Shown here piece by piece: positions 1 through 9,225 of a stretch of DNA of 64,000 nucleotides. The stretch comes from JAPOXR01 sp965221815 (GTDB taxonomy: Bacteria; Pseudomonadota; Alphaproteobacteria; Rhodobacterales; Rhodobacteraceae), in assembly GCA_965221815.1 (NCBI GenBank), contig OZ244915.1, positions 1,984,001 to 2,048,000 on the forward strand, written 5' to 3'. The position numbers and the translations under genes were made by a program. Position 1 is the stretch's first letter. Each line of letters begins with the position of its first letter. The notes under the pieces were generated by a model. That model was not told where the DNA came from and searched no databases. It worked only from the letters and a program-made list of their open reading frames with translations.

Positions 1-44
1 GTTTTTCTGCGACTCAGTTGTAGAGTCCGGGCGATCATAGAATA

Positions 45-1378
45 GGGAGTGATTCCCCTATGGCTGGGTTTGGACCCTGGTTGATTCCTGATCGGTTTCA
101 TTTGGCGAATCAGGCGACCCTGGCAAGAGGCGTGCGATTGTCGTTGGCCGAGAGGTGGGCTTGGGCGTGTCGCCGTCTGTGGGTCAGTTGGGCCCAGACG
201 TTGTCAAAGCGTCCCGATTTGAGCCGGGCCCGGACAGTGAGAACACCCTGGCCACCGGCACGGCCCCATCGCTGGCCGCTGCGCTTGAGCCGGGTGTTGA
301 CGATCATTGTGTTTGCCGCCTCGACAGCCCCGCTGCCGATGGGAGAGCCGGCATCGCGGGCCGCTTGGTCACGCATCCGCTGACGGTTGCTACGGACAGA
401 CCCAATGGCGGTGGTGATCTCGCCAGCCCCTGGGCTTTTCCGCTTGAGATATCGCAATGCATCGATCACCTGGCCCACGCAATGGGGATCGTCTGTCAGG
501 ATCGCCTTGTGTGTGTCGAACCCCGCCGTGCTCTTGCCGCTCTCGGCCCCATCAGCGGCATCGGCCGCGGCCTTGAGAGACTTGGCCGGCCTGCCCGACA
601 TCGATGAGCCGGATATCCGGGGTCAAACTCTCCAGACACGTCCCGTTGTCCCGGGCCCCATCGGCGATGGCGACAATCTTCAATTCTCTGTCTTGCCCGG
701 CCGCCTGCGGCATCCCCTGCCACACCTCCTGGCTGATCGGGCGTTTCAGACAGGTCCGGTCGGGTTCGGGAAGCCGGGCAAAAGTCCCTGTGTCAGCATC
801 GTCCCCGCGCTGCCCTGTTGGGCCACAACGCCGCAGGCGGCCTCACGCCAGCCCTGTTCATAAACCTGTCCATCCCGCTCTTCCGCAGGCATCCGCAGCA
901 TCGTGCCATCCAGCGAGACCCGCAGGGCCACCGCATCATCATGCCGGCTCTCGTCGCCCCGTACCTCTTCCAGCCGATCATCGGCCTGATCCTCAAATTC
1001 CGGCCCCACCTCGGCCGTCAGGCGGATCAGACTGCGCGTTGCGGGACCCGCCCCACAGATCCGCTGCCACAGATCCGCCCCATCCCGTGCCGGCAGGCTG
1101 GCCATGATCGCCGCCGAGAGACCGGCGGCCGCAGGTGTCATCCCACCTGTGGTCAGACCCGCGACCGCATCGCGCAGATCAAGCTCCGCCTGATGCGGAT
1201 CCTCTCGAAACAGGCAGGCCAGATCCTCTTTGAGGCCCGTGTCCGGCAATTGCGCAGCGACCGTCTGCAGGGTGTCCGCGACCCGCTGTCGTGCCGGCGC
1301 GATGTCCAGATCGGTCCTGACAACAGAGATGTCAGAGTGTCAATCGGTCCTCCGCGTGTTCCGTCTCAGTGGGTGTGA
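45..1378 (-). mobile_element. IS-A copy 1: truncated ISKra4-like insertion sequence
   Basis: The left edge is a terminal repeat reading GGGAGTGATTCCCC, the same end found at 30289 and, inverted, at 32740. The element reads on the minus strand and contains a broken transposase. The transposase-proximal end is missing: homology to the copy at 31305-32740 stops near 1378, so about 190 bp of leader and the second terminal repeat are gone. It lies in direct orientation to copy 2 (30289-31304), at roughly 90% identity by eye. Confidence 0.8.
110..1378 (-). pseudogene. Broken ISKra4-like transposase (IS-A copy 1)
   Basis: Two main open segments survive in different frames: an N-terminal part (about 1249 down to 746) and a C-terminal part (601 down to 110). 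The N-terminal part has the family signature VSLDGTMLRMPAEE followed by WREAACGVVA. The C-terminal part has GSGAVEAANTMIV and RLKRSGQRWGRAGGQ, typical of ISKra4-family transposases. Alignment to the copy at 31495 shows a CGA to TGA nonsense change near the N-terminus and frameshifts between the two segments. No functional transposase can be made. Confidence 0.8.
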
Positions 1379-1486
1379 GCGGGTACATGATATTGACGAG
1401 AGTTCCTCACTTCGTTAACGTTTTTCGGGGTGACAGCTGCCGAAAGGGACAGCTGCAAGAAAGCTGATTTTCAAAGGAAAGCAAAA

Positions 1487-2476
1487 ATGAACTCATTCAA
1501 GGTGATTCTGTTCGCGTCAGCAGCAAGTATTTCTGCCACTGCTGTATCAGCAATGGACGAAGTTGTTTTCGGGACCAACTGGCTGGCGCAGGCAGAACAT
1601 GGTGGATTTTACCAATCCGTGGCTGACGGAACCTATGCCGAATGCGGTTTGGATGTGTCCATCGTCTCGGGTGGGCCACAGGTCAATAACCGTGCTCTGA
1701 TGATCGCGGGAAAGATCGACTACCATATGGGCGGCGATATGCTGCAGGCTTTTAATGCCGTCAAGGAAGGCATCCCTGTCGTCTCGGTGGCTGCGATATT
1801 TCAAAAGCATCCGCAGGTCATCCTTACGCATCCGGGCAAGGCAAACAGTTTTGAAGATCTCAAAAACCTGACATTGCTGATTGGTGACAACGGTTTTGCA
1901 TCCTATTACCAGTGGATGATCGCAGAATACGGGTTTACCACGGAACAACGCCGACCCTATACTTTCAATCCGGCTCCCTTCCTCGCCGACGAGAATCTCG
2001 GCATGCAAGGCTATCTGTCATCTGAGCCGTTTCTGGTGCAGAAGGAAGGTGGATTCACCCCGGAAGTTTTCCTGATTGCAGACGCGGGATACTCAACCTA
2101 CGCGACGATGATTGAAACAATGGCGGATACGATTGCTGATCATCCCGACCAGGTCGCCTGTTTTGTCGATGGTTCCCTCAAGGGATGGTACAATTATCTG
2201 TACGGTGATCCTTCGGCGGCCAATGAACTCATCAAGAGCGCCAATCCGGAAATGACCGATGACAAGATCGCTTATGCGATCGATCGCATGAAGGCCGAAG
2301 GAATTGTCGATTCAGGCGATGCGCTCGAACTTGGAATCGGTGCCATGACCGCTGAGAAAGTTGGGGACTTCTTCAACAAAATGGTCGGCGCAGGCGTGCT
2401 TGACGGCGACATCGCATGGCAGCAGTCGTTTACAACCGATTTCGCCAACAAAGGCGTCGGCATGGATTTGAAGTAA
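1487..2476 (+). CDS. ABC transporter substrate-binding protein, NMT1/THI5 (SsuA/TauA-like) family
   Basis: 329 residues with a Sec signal peptide (residues 1-22, cleavage after ATAVSA). The mature protein starts DEVVFGTNWLAQAEHGGFYQ, the pattern of NMT1-type periplasmic binding proteins for small nitrogen- or sulfur-containing organics. The start at 1487 is preferred because AAAGGAAAG lies just upstream and the signal peptide follows at once; an in-frame ATG at 1430 would add an implausible polar leader. It is the first gene of a transporter-catabolic cluster to 8906. The ligand is unknown; cluster content suggests an N-heterocycle such as a pyrimidine. Confidence 0.88.
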   Translation: MNSFKVILFASAASISATAVSAMDEVVFGTNWLAQAEHGGFYQSVADGTYAECGLDVSIVSGGPQVNNRALMIAGKIDYHMGGDMLQAFNAVKEGIPVVSVAAIFQKHPQVILTHPGKANSFEDLKNLTLLIGDNGFASYYQWMIAEYGFTTEQRRPYTFNPAPFLADENLGMQGYLSSEPFLVQKEGGFTPEVFLIADAGYSTYATMIETMADTIADHPDQVACFVDGSLKGWYNYLYGDPSAANELIKSANPEMTDDKIAYAIDRMKAEGIVDSGDALELGIGAMTAEKVGDFFNKMVGAGVLDGDIAWQQSFTTDFANKGVGMDLK

Positions 2477-2495
2477 CGCCTCGGATAAAGATAAG

Positions 2496-2526
2496 CTTGG
2501 GCAGAGATGACAAAACTTTGCCCAGG
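2496..2526 (+). promoter_or_regulatory. Stem-loop between binding-protein and ATPase genes, with an ATG in its loop
   Basis: CTTGGGCAGAG (2496-2506) pairs with CTTTGCCCAGG (2516-2526), two of the pairs being G-U, giving an 11-bp stem with a 9-nt loop ATGACAAAA. No T-run follows, so it is not an intrinsic terminator. Intercistronic hairpins after binding-protein genes often stabilise the upstream mRNA segment. Here the loop holds the ATG that would otherwise be taken as the ATPase start. Confidence 0.55.
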
Positions 2527-3376
2527 CCGCCTGCACCGCATCATCCCGAATTCTGCCACCGATATGTCACCCTCTGATACGGCATCAGCCCGTGCCGGAT
2601 CTCCGGTCAGTGATCCATCACGTGACATATTGCTCAGAGTCGATTCGGTCGGCAAGGTTTTTGGCGAAAACGTCATCGCTCTTGAGAACATGCAACTCAC
2701 CGTCAATGTCGGTGATTTCCTGAGTCTCCTGGGGCCGTCCGGTTGCGGAAAATCGACAGTCCTCCGTATGATTGCCGGTCTCATGGAACCGACCTCAGGC
2801 AAGATCAATTGGCACGGCGAGCATGGAAGCGGATCCATTGGTGTGGTGTTCCAAGAACCCACCTTGATGCCGTGGGCGACCGTGGAAAAGAATGTGTGGA
2901 TGCCTTTTCGACTGCAGGGCAAGAGTCTCCGCGCAATGCGCGACCAGATCGGCAATGCACTGAATTTGGTGGGCCTTGATGGTTTTGCGCGCAGTTATCC
3001 GCGCGAATTATCGGGCGGCATGAAGATGCGGGTGGCCATCGCCCGCGCCTTGGCAACCAACCCGCGCGTGATCCTTATGGATGAACCCTTTGCTGCTCTT
3101 GATGAAATCACCCGATTCAAACTCAATGATGACTTGCTGGCACTGAAGGAAAAATTCGGGTGCACCATCATTTTTGTGACCCATTCAGTGGTGGAAAGCG
3201 TATTCATGTCGGACCGGATTGCCGTCATGACGGCGCGCCCAGGCCGGGTTCTTGATGTCATTTCCGTTGATCAGCCATACCCGCGCAGTGGGTTATTCCG
3301 CACCTCGGCTGAATATGCCGCCTACTGTCGAACCACTTCAGACGCCCTGCAGAAATCAATTGTCACGGCCGGGTGA
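2507..3376 (+). CDS. ABC transporter ATP-binding protein (NitT/TauT/SsuB-like)
   Basis: 289 residues from ATG 2507. Walker A GPSGCGKST is at about 76-84, Q-loop FQEP near 115-118, signature LSGGM at 168-172, Walker B VILMDEP near 188-194, and the switch histidine in VTHSVVES. It energises the importer formed with the proteins at 1487 and 3401. The start is doubtful: ATG 2507 sits in a hairpin loop, and the first 40 residues match nothing in the family, so ATG 2564 (MSPSDTASA) or a later start is possible. Neither has a convincing ribosome-binding site. Confidence 0.85.
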   Translation: MTKLCPGRLHRIIPNSATDMSPSDTASARAGSPVSDPSRDILLRVDSVGKVFGENVIALENMQLTVNVGDFLSLLGPSGCGKSTVLRMIAGLMEPTSGKINWHGEHGSGSIGVVFQEPTLMPWATVEKNVWMPFRLQGKSLRAMRDQIGNALNLVGLDGFARSYPRELSGGMKMRVAIARALATNPRVILMDEPFAALDEITRFKLNDDLLALKEKFGCTIIFVTHSVVESVFMSDRIAVMTARPGRVLDVISVDQPYPRSGLFRTSAEYAAYCRTTSDALQKSIVTAG

Positions 3377-3400
3377 CGGGATAGTCAAGAATTATCACAG

Positions 3401-4255
3401 ATGAACATGTCCGCACAAGCAACACATACCCACATTGATGATGATGAGCGCAATCGCATGTTCCGGCGGCGCCTTGACGCGGTCGGCACCTGGTGTCTGC
3501 CGCTCTTGGTCCTCGTCTTCACTTTATGGTTTTGGGATCGCCTGGTCGTCTGGAACGAAATTCCACATTATATTCTGCCAGGCCCAGGGCGTGTCTGGTC
3601 GACACTGGTCGCCGACTGGTGGCTTCTGCTGGATGCCCTCAAGATCACGATGCAAATTACCCTGCTCGCACTGTTGGTCGCGGTCGTCGGGGGCGTGGGT
3701 CTCGCTGTTCTTTTTTCGCAGTCACGCATATTTGAGATGTCCCTGTTTCCCTATGCCGTCGTTCTCCAGGTCACACCGATCATCTCAATTGCACCGTTGA
3801 TTTTCATCTATGTGGACAGCCGCCTCGCCGGGCTCCTCATATGTGCCTGGATTGTTGCCTTTTTTCCGATTCTTTCCAACACCACGCTGGGGCTGAATTC
3901 GACGGATCATAATTTGCGCGACCTGTTTCGAATCTACGGTGCCAGCCGTTGGCAACAGTTGGTTCACCTGCAGATCCCAACATCTCTGCCCTATTTTCTC
4001 GGTGGGCTCAGAATTGCCGGCGGCTTGGCTCTCATCGGAGCCGTCGTTGCCGAATATGTGGCTGGCACCGGAGGAATTGGCTCTGGTCTTGCCTTTACAA
4101 TTCTCGAAGCCGGGTATCGTCTCAACATACCGCGCATGTTTGCGGCGCTTCTGATCATCGCCGTTGCGGGAGTGTTGATTTTTCTGTTTCTCTCACTGAT
4201 CAGTCATCTTCTCCTGCGCAAATGGCATGAAAGTGCCGTCAAAAAGGAACAATGA
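3401..4255 (+). CDS. ABC transporter permease (BPD_transp_1, SsuC/TauC-like)
   Basis: 284 residues with a cytoplasmic N-tail and about six membrane segments; the first spans roughly residues 30-48. The EAA-type loop that contacts the ATPase is visible as RIYGASRWQQLVHLQIPTSL, followed by PYFLGGLRIAGG. It follows the ATPase by 24 bp, and its last codons overlap the amidohydrolase start by 4 bp (ATGA), so import and catabolism appear translationally coupled. Confidence 0.88.
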   Translation: MNMSAQATHTHIDDDERNRMFRRRLDAVGTWCLPLLVLVFTLWFWDRLVVWNEIPHYILPGPGRVWSTLVADWWLLLDALKITMQITLLALLVAVVGGVGLAVLFSQSRIFEMSLFPYAVVLQVTPIISIAPLIFIYVDSRLAGLLICAWIVAFFPILSNTTLGLNSTDHNLRDLFRIYGASRWQQLVHLQIPTSLPYFLGGLRIAGGLALIGAVVAEYVAGTGGIGSGLAFTILEAGYRLNIPRMFAALLIIAVAGVLIFLFLSLISHLLLRKWHESAVKKEQ

Positions 4256-5523
4256 GAAACGTTCCAGCGATTCCCGAGACCGGTTCTTTCGTTCTTGTCA
4301 ATGCCACTCTCATACGTCCATCCGGCGTTGAAGCGACGCTGGAAAAGAACGAACTCTATGTCAAAGACGGAAAATTCTCGGCATCACATGACGGACCAAA
4401 AATCGATATGGGTGGCGCAATGGTGCTGCCGACCTTTACTGATATGCACACGCATCTTGACAAGGGGCATATCTGGCCACGCGCGGCCAATCCTGATGGC
4501 ACCTTCGATTCTGCGTTGACGACGGTCCAGAATGACCGACAGGCAAACTGGAATGCGGCCGATGTACGACGGAGAATGGAGTTCGCGCTGACATGTGCCT
4601 ATCAGCATGGCACCTGTGCCGTGCGAACTCATTTGGACTCAGCAGCGCCCCAACATCGGATTTCATGGCCCGTTTTCAACGAAGTCCGCGAGAAATGGAA
4701 AGATCGAATCACACTGCAGGCGGTGACAATTTTTGGTATTGAGTTGATGGATGATCTCTCGCAGTTTGACGATATTGCAGACATCGCCGCAGATTTTGGT
4801 GGTATCCTGGGGAGTGTCACCTACCCGCTTGCGGATTTGGATACGCGCCTTGACAAGTTTTTCGTGGCGGCAGAGGCGCGTGGCATGGATACCGACTTCC
4901 ATGTCGATGAAACCCGTGATCCGAATTCGGCGACGTTGCGACAAATTGCCGAATCGGCATTGCGCGTGGGATTCCAGGGACGGATCGTTGCTGGTCATTG
5001 CTGTTCATTGGCACGGCAAAGTGCTGACGAGGTTTCCAGAACTTTGGATCTGGTGAAACAGGCCAATATTTCGATCGTTTCGCTGCCCATGTGCAATCTC
5101 TATCTTCAAGACCGTATCGCCCGGCAGACACCCCGCTGGAGGGGAGTCACTCTCGTACATGAAATGCGTACCCGAGAGATTCCGGTGGCCTTCGCCTCCG
5201 ACAATACGCGCGATCCCTTTTACGCATATGGTGATCTCGACATGATTGAAGTGATGCGTGAAGCAACGCGAATCTGTCACCTCGATCATTCAGAACATTC
5301 ATGGCATGACGCCTTTACCACGACACCCGCGCAAATCTGTGGCTTTGGCGATTGTTGCTGGCACCCGAACGAACCTGCCGACTTGATCATCTGCCGTGCA
5401 CGCAACTGGTCTGAATTTTTTTCCCGTCCCCAGTCGGATCGCATTGTGGTACGAAACGGGCGGGTGATTGATCGGCGATTACCCGACTATGACGAACTTG
5501 ATGATTTAATGGTGACGCAATGA
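4252..5523 (+). CDS. Amidohydrolase, cytosine deaminase (CodA)-like
   Basis: 423 residues of the metal-dependent amidohydrolase superfamily. Metal ligands match the CodA/AtzC branch: HTHLD (H66, H68), HVDE (H217, E220), GHCCSL (H249) and SDNTRDPF (D317), the last close to the CodA form SDNVRDPW. It should hydrolyse an exocyclic amine or ring C-N bond of a pyrimidine-, triazine- or purine-like ring; the substrate cannot be read from sequence. It overlaps the permease by 4 bp and the following FAD enzyme by 4 bp (ATGA). I call no gene symbol because family members differ widely in substrate. Confidence 0.8.
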   Translation: MRNVPAIPETGSFVLVNATLIRPSGVEATLEKNELYVKDGKFSASHDGPKIDMGGAMVLPTFTDMHTHLDKGHIWPRAANPDGTFDSALTTVQNDRQANWNAADVRRRMEFALTCAYQHGTCAVRTHLDSAAPQHRISWPVFNEVREKWKDRITLQAVTIFGIELMDDLSQFDDIADIAADFGGILGSVTYPLADLDTRLDKFFVAAEARGMDTDFHVDETRDPNSATLRQIAESALRVGFQGRIVAGHCCSLARQSADEVSRTLDLVKQANISIVSLPMCNLYLQDRIARQTPRWRGVTLVHEMRTREIPVAFASDNTRDPFYAYGDLDMIEVMREATRICHLDHSEHSWHDAFTTTPAQICGFGDCCWHPNEPADLIICRARNWSEFFSRPQSDRIVVRNGRVIDRRLPDYDELDDLMVTQ

Positions 5524-6917
5524 GTTCCCCCCTTGAGAGCGTAATTTCTGAACTTCAACATTTGGATCTGGACACCAACCCGGTATCCGTACGTTCCAAG
5601 AGTCGGGACTTCTTCTGGTATTCCCCGGTCCTTCTCGACCGTCTCGATCATGTCACGGCCAACTTTATCGCGAGTCCCAAATCAGAACCAGAAGTCATCG
5701 AAATCCTCTCTGTCTGCTACAAGCATGACATACCGGTCACGATTCGTGGTGCCGGGACCGGAAATTACGGTCAGGCCATGCCGCTTGCCGGTGGTTGTGT
5801 GATGCATATGCGTCATATGAACAAGGTGAAGTCGGTCCTTCCCGGCCGTGTGATTGTCGAACCTGGCTGCCTGCTGAAGGATGTGGACAAGGAATGTCAA
5901 AGTCAGTCGACGCAGGAAATCCGTATGTTCTCTTCAACCTGGGCGACCGCTTCTATCGGTGGTTTTGTGGCCGGGGGTTCGGGCGGGGTTGGGTCCTGCC
6001 ATTGGGGTCAGTTGCGTGATTTGGGGAATATTATCCGCTTGCGTGTCGTGACCATGGAAGAACAGCCCCGCATCATCGAATTCAGCGGTGACGAATTGCC
6101 GCGGGTGTCCCATGCCTACGGGACCAATGGCGTGATTACCGAAGTCGAAATGCCATTGGCACCAGCCTATGAATGGATCGGGATTTTCGCTATCTGCGAC
6201 TCGTTTATGGAAGCTGCTGGTTTTGCGGCTGATCTTGCCAATGAGGATGGTATCCTGATTAAACTGGCAACAGTATTTGATGCACCGATCGCACACGAAT
6301 ATTTCCCGCGGATCAAACCGCATGTATGTGCCAAGGACACCCTGCTGTCATTGATGGTCGCACCGCATTCAATCGATGGTTTCAGGACTTTCTGCCAGGA
6401 AAGAAATGTCACTCTCATCTACCGTTCGGATGACAATGACTGGAATCGAGATCCCGGTCCGGTATTCGAATATTCATGGAACCATACCACATTGAGAGCA
6501 TTGCGGATTGATCCAACAATTACCTATCTTCAGGTACGTTATGCCTACCCCCATCATCTCGACCTTGTCAGACAGGTCCGGGACACTTTTGGCGCGGAAG
6601 TTCTGCAGCACCTGGAAGTCATACGGGAAAACGGAAAAGTGATGTTTGCCGGTCTGCCCATTGTTCGTTTCACCAGCGAAGAACGACTGGATCAGATTGT
6701 TCGTTTGCATGAGGAGATGGGCTGCATGATCTTCAATCCGCATCGCTACACACTCGAGGAAGGCGGACGGCAACATGTCGATGAACGTCAACTTGCGTTC
6801 AAACGAGAGGCTGACCCCAAAGGCCTGTTGAATCCCGGCAAAATGATTGCCTGGGACGATCCGGATTGGAAATTCGACAAGATGTATGCCTATCGAGGCC
6901 TGATGGCGGCCGAGTAA
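5520..6917 (+). CDS. FAD-binding oxidoreductase, PCMH/GlcD-type
   Basis: 465 residues. The PCMH-type FAD domain shows TIRGAGTGNYGQ at 74-85 and IGGFVAGGSGGVGS near 146-159. The C-terminus has the oxidase-type tail ADPKGLLNPGKMI seen in GlcD and vanillyl-alcohol-oxidase relatives. It probably oxidises an intermediate of the pathway encoded around it. The start overlaps the upstream gene (ATGA), and the stop TAA shares its last base with the next start (TAATG), so expression is strictly coupled. No covalent-flavin histidine was identified with confidence. Confidence 0.82.
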   Translation: MSSPLESVISELQHLDLDTNPVSVRSKSRDFFWYSPVLLDRLDHVTANFIASPKSEPEVIEILSVCYKHDIPVTIRGAGTGNYGQAMPLAGGCVMHMRHMNKVKSVLPGRVIVEPGCLLKDVDKECQSQSTQEIRMFSSTWATASIGGFVAGGSGGVGSCHWGQLRDLGNIIRLRVVTMEEQPRIIEFSGDELPRVSHAYGTNGVITEVEMPLAPAYEWIGIFAICDSFMEAAGFAADLANEDGILIKLATVFDAPIAHEYFPRIKPHVCAKDTLLSLMVAPHSIDGFRTFCQERNVTLIYRSDDNDWNRDPGPVFEYSWNHTTLRALRIDPTITYLQVRYAYPHHLDLVRQVRDTFGAEVLQHLEVIRENGKVMFAGLPIVRFTSEERLDQIVRLHEEMGCMIFNPHRYTLEEGGRQHVDERQLAFKREADPKGLLNPGKMIAWDDPDWKFDKMYAYRGLMAAE

Positions 6918-7495
6918 TGCGGGCCATGGTCATTTTTGCCCATCCGCTCGATGACAGTTTTTCGGCAGAACTCAACCGCACGGTGGTCACAATCCTGCGC
7001 GAACGCAGATGGGATGTCGATGAATGCAACCTTTATGCGGAGGGTTTTTCGCCGGTTCTGACAGCGCATGAGCGGCGTATCTATCATCATGAACCCGACA
7101 ATATAGAACCGGTACGCGCTTATGTCGACCGATTGCGTTCGGCCGAAGCGCTTGTGCTGGTTTTTCCTGTCTGGATATTTGGATTTCCCGCTATTCTCAA
7201 AGGTTTTTTTGATCGTGTCTGTATACCCGGAGTCGCTTTCCGCTTGGAGGGCGGAAAATTGTTTCCCAATTTGACACAGATCCGCAAACTGGCAGCGATC
7301 ACGACCTATGGCGGTTCGCGCTGGCGGGCCATTGGAGCCGGGGATCCACCAAGGCGTTTGGTAACCCGTTCAGTCCGTTTTTACTGCCAGCCCGACAAGC
7401 TGCGCTATCTTGCGCTTTATGACATGAATCGCGCGGGCGAAGCCCAGCATCAGAAATTTCTGCGCCGTGTCAGGCGGGAAATGACACTATTTTGA
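6917..7495 (+). CDS. NAD(P)H-dependent oxidoreductase, flavodoxin-2 (NQO/KefF-like) fold, paralog 1
   Basis: 192 residues beginning MRAMVIFAHPLDDSFSAEL, the nucleotide-binding start of NAD(P)H-quinone-reductase-like flavoproteins. VLVFPVWIFGFPAILKGFFD is the conserved flavin-binding core, followed by ITTYGGSRW. The start at 6917 is fixed by the TAATG overlap with the FAD gene. It is paralogous to the next gene: both carry a DLYA/NLYAxGFxPVL segment and the W-(G/S)-x-PA-x-LKG core. It may reduce a pathway intermediate or supply reduced flavin. Confidence 0.82.
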   Translation: MRAMVIFAHPLDDSFSAELNRTVVTILRERRWDVDECNLYAEGFSPVLTAHERRIYHHEPDNIEPVRAYVDRLRSAEALVLVFPVWIFGFPAILKGFFDRVCIPGVAFRLEGGKLFPNLTQIRKLAAITTYGGSRWRAIGAGDPPRRLVTRSVRFYCQPDKLRYLALYDMNRAGEAQHQKFLRRVRREMTLF

Positions 7496-8124
7496 CTCGC
7501 GCCTTCGTCATCTACTGCCATCCGGATCCCGAGAGTTTTACCTCCGCGGTGTTGCAGACGGTTATCAGAGAATTGCAGGCTGCCGCAATCGAAACCCGCA
7601 TTGAGGACCTCTATGCGACCGGTTTCACACCGGTTCTGGATCGACAGGGTGTTGCCGATTACCCGCATTATCCCGACAATACCGAAGCGGTCAGGCGGCA
7701 TGTCGAGAATATTCAATGGTGCAACATGCTGATCTTTGTCTATCCGACATGGTGGTACAGTCTGCCGGCGATGCTGAAAGGCTGGTTGGATCGAACGCTG
7801 GTCCCGGGTGTGGCCTTTCATCTTCCGCCATCGGGCGGTGGATCCATTCAACCCGGCCTCTCGCATATTACCCATCTCGCGGTTTTCACAACCTGCGGTG
7901 CCAGCCGGATTTGGACTTACATCGTCGGCGCTCCCGGAAAGCGCATTCTGCTGCGTGGCCTCCGCGCCGTCTGTGCGCGCCGGACGCGTACAGCCTTTGC
8001 CGCGCACTACAAGATGGATTCCTCAACGCCTGCGAGCCGGGCGCGGCATCTGAAAAAAGTTCAGCATGTCCTCAAGACATTTCTTGCGGGCGCATCTCCA
8101 AGCAAGACAGAGGTTGGATCATGA
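7492..8124 (+). CDS. NAD(P)H-dependent oxidoreductase, flavodoxin-2 fold, paralog 2
   Basis: 210 residues from a TTG start overlapping the preceding TGA (TTGA). The N-terminus MTRAFVIYCHPDPESFTSAV and the core FVYPTWWYSLPAMLKGWLDR mark the same fold as the previous gene. FTTCGASR corresponds to the second flavin contact. The TTG start is supported by the overlap and by homology beginning immediately; no ATG fits. It overlaps the creatininase-like gene by 4 bp. Two adjacent paralogs suggest two reduction steps or a heterodimer. Confidence 0.8.
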   Translation: MTRAFVIYCHPDPESFTSAVLQTVIRELQAAAIETRIEDLYATGFTPVLDRQGVADYPHYPDNTEAVRRHVENIQWCNMLIFVYPTWWYSLPAMLKGWLDRTLVPGVAFHLPPSGGGSIQPGLSHITHLAVFTTCGASRIWTYIVGAPGKRILLRGLRAVCARRTRTAFAAHYKMDSSTPASRARHLKKVQHVLKTFLAGASPSKTEVGS

Positions 8125-8906
8125 GACGCACAGACTGGGCCGAGTTTCGTGCACCTGAGTTTGATTCCATTGACAAGATGCACACCATTGCCATCCTGCC
8201 AACCGCAGCGATTGAACAACATGGGCCGCACCTTCCGGTGGGCGTTGATACTCTGATCGCAGAGGGTATGCTGGGTGAATTGCGACGGATTCTGCCGGTT
8301 GATCTGGATGTTCGGATACTACCCGTTCAGTCAGTGGGTAAATCGAACGAACATCTCTGGGCGGCGGGAACCCTGACCCTGACAGCAGAAACAGCGTTGC
8401 GCGCCTGGACGGAAATTGGACTCTCGGTGAGCCGCGCGGGAATCCGGAAAATTGTCTTTGTCAATTCCCATGGTGGCAATCTGGATCTGGTGTCAATCAT
8501 TTGCCGTGAGTTGCGTGTACAAGCCGGTATGCTGGCGGTCAAAAGTCAATGGAGCGGTTTCGGTCTGCCCGACAAGATGTTTACAGACCGCGAGCGTATG
8601 ATTGGCATTCATGGCGGTGATATGGAAACTTCGCTGATGCTGCATTTTCACCCTGAACTCGTCGATTTGTCACGGGCCCGCGATTTTTCATCGACGGCCG
8701 AGACTGATGACATCCCGCCGACAGGCCCGACCAGTTATGGCTGGATCGCACGCGATATCAACGCTGATGGTGTCGCCGGAGATGCCGTCGCCGCAACCGC
8801 TGCGAAAGGCGCAGCAGTCGCTACCCATCAGGCAACCGAATTTGTTGCTCTGCTCAGAAAAGTTGAAGCCATGGGTCTTGAGAGATTCTGCAGTGGGGCT
8901 GATTGA
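8121..8906 (+). CDS. Creatininase-family amidohydrolase
   Basis: 261 residues. The family metal-binding motifs are present: AAIEQHGPHLPVGVDT (E32, H34, D43), NSHGGN (116-120) and HGGDMETS (E169). Members include creatininase, FAPy deformylase ArfB and other enzymes that open cyclic amides, so this protein most likely hydrolyses a cyclic or N-formyl amide from the upstream steps. Start at the ATGA overlap with the flavoprotein gene; an in-frame extension further upstream is merely the open frame behind that gene. Last gene of the cluster. Confidence 0.85.
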   Translation: MRRTDWAEFRAPEFDSIDKMHTIAILPTAAIEQHGPHLPVGVDTLIAEGMLGELRRILPVDLDVRILPVQSVGKSNEHLWAAGTLTLTAETALRAWTEIGLSVSRAGIRKIVFVNSHGGNLDLVSIICRELRVQAGMLAVKSQWSGFGLPDKMFTDRERMIGIHGGDMETSLMLHFHPELVDLSRARDFSSTAETDDIPPTGPTSYGWIARDINADGVAGDAVAATAAKGAAVATHQATEFVALLRKVEAMGLERFCSGAD

Positions 8907-9225
8907 AATCTGAACCTGCCATTCCAGTTTGAAATGCAATATCCCGGTGGTATTTGACGGCCGTGCGGTCGCAAGAAGCCTTTGAGAATTCTCTCCATTG
9001 GGTTTGGTGGGAACCCGGGAGCCGGATTACCGCATTGCACCCGAACGGCCACAACTGTCAAACAGGGCGTCCTGCCGATTGATTGCCCATTTCCCTGCAG
9101 GGAAATGGACTGCAGACATAATTCCCGAAGATTCACATTTTCTGACAAACCCGCATCGGCAGCCCAACCGTCACCCCCGTTGTCGTGTCATAACGGCGCA
9201 TCAAGAGGGTTTGATGCTCAGCCGG
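8907..9225. other. Intergenic, convergent gene ends
   Basis: 319 bp between the creatininase-like gene (plus) and the diheme cytochrome gene (minus). No gene, RNA or clear intrinsic terminator was seen. Confidence 0.5.

Noticed and set aside
7716..8120. In-frame 5' extension of the creatininase-like gene
   Set aside because: Overlaps the flavoprotein gene; the ATGA junction at 8121 and the start of family homology fix the true start.
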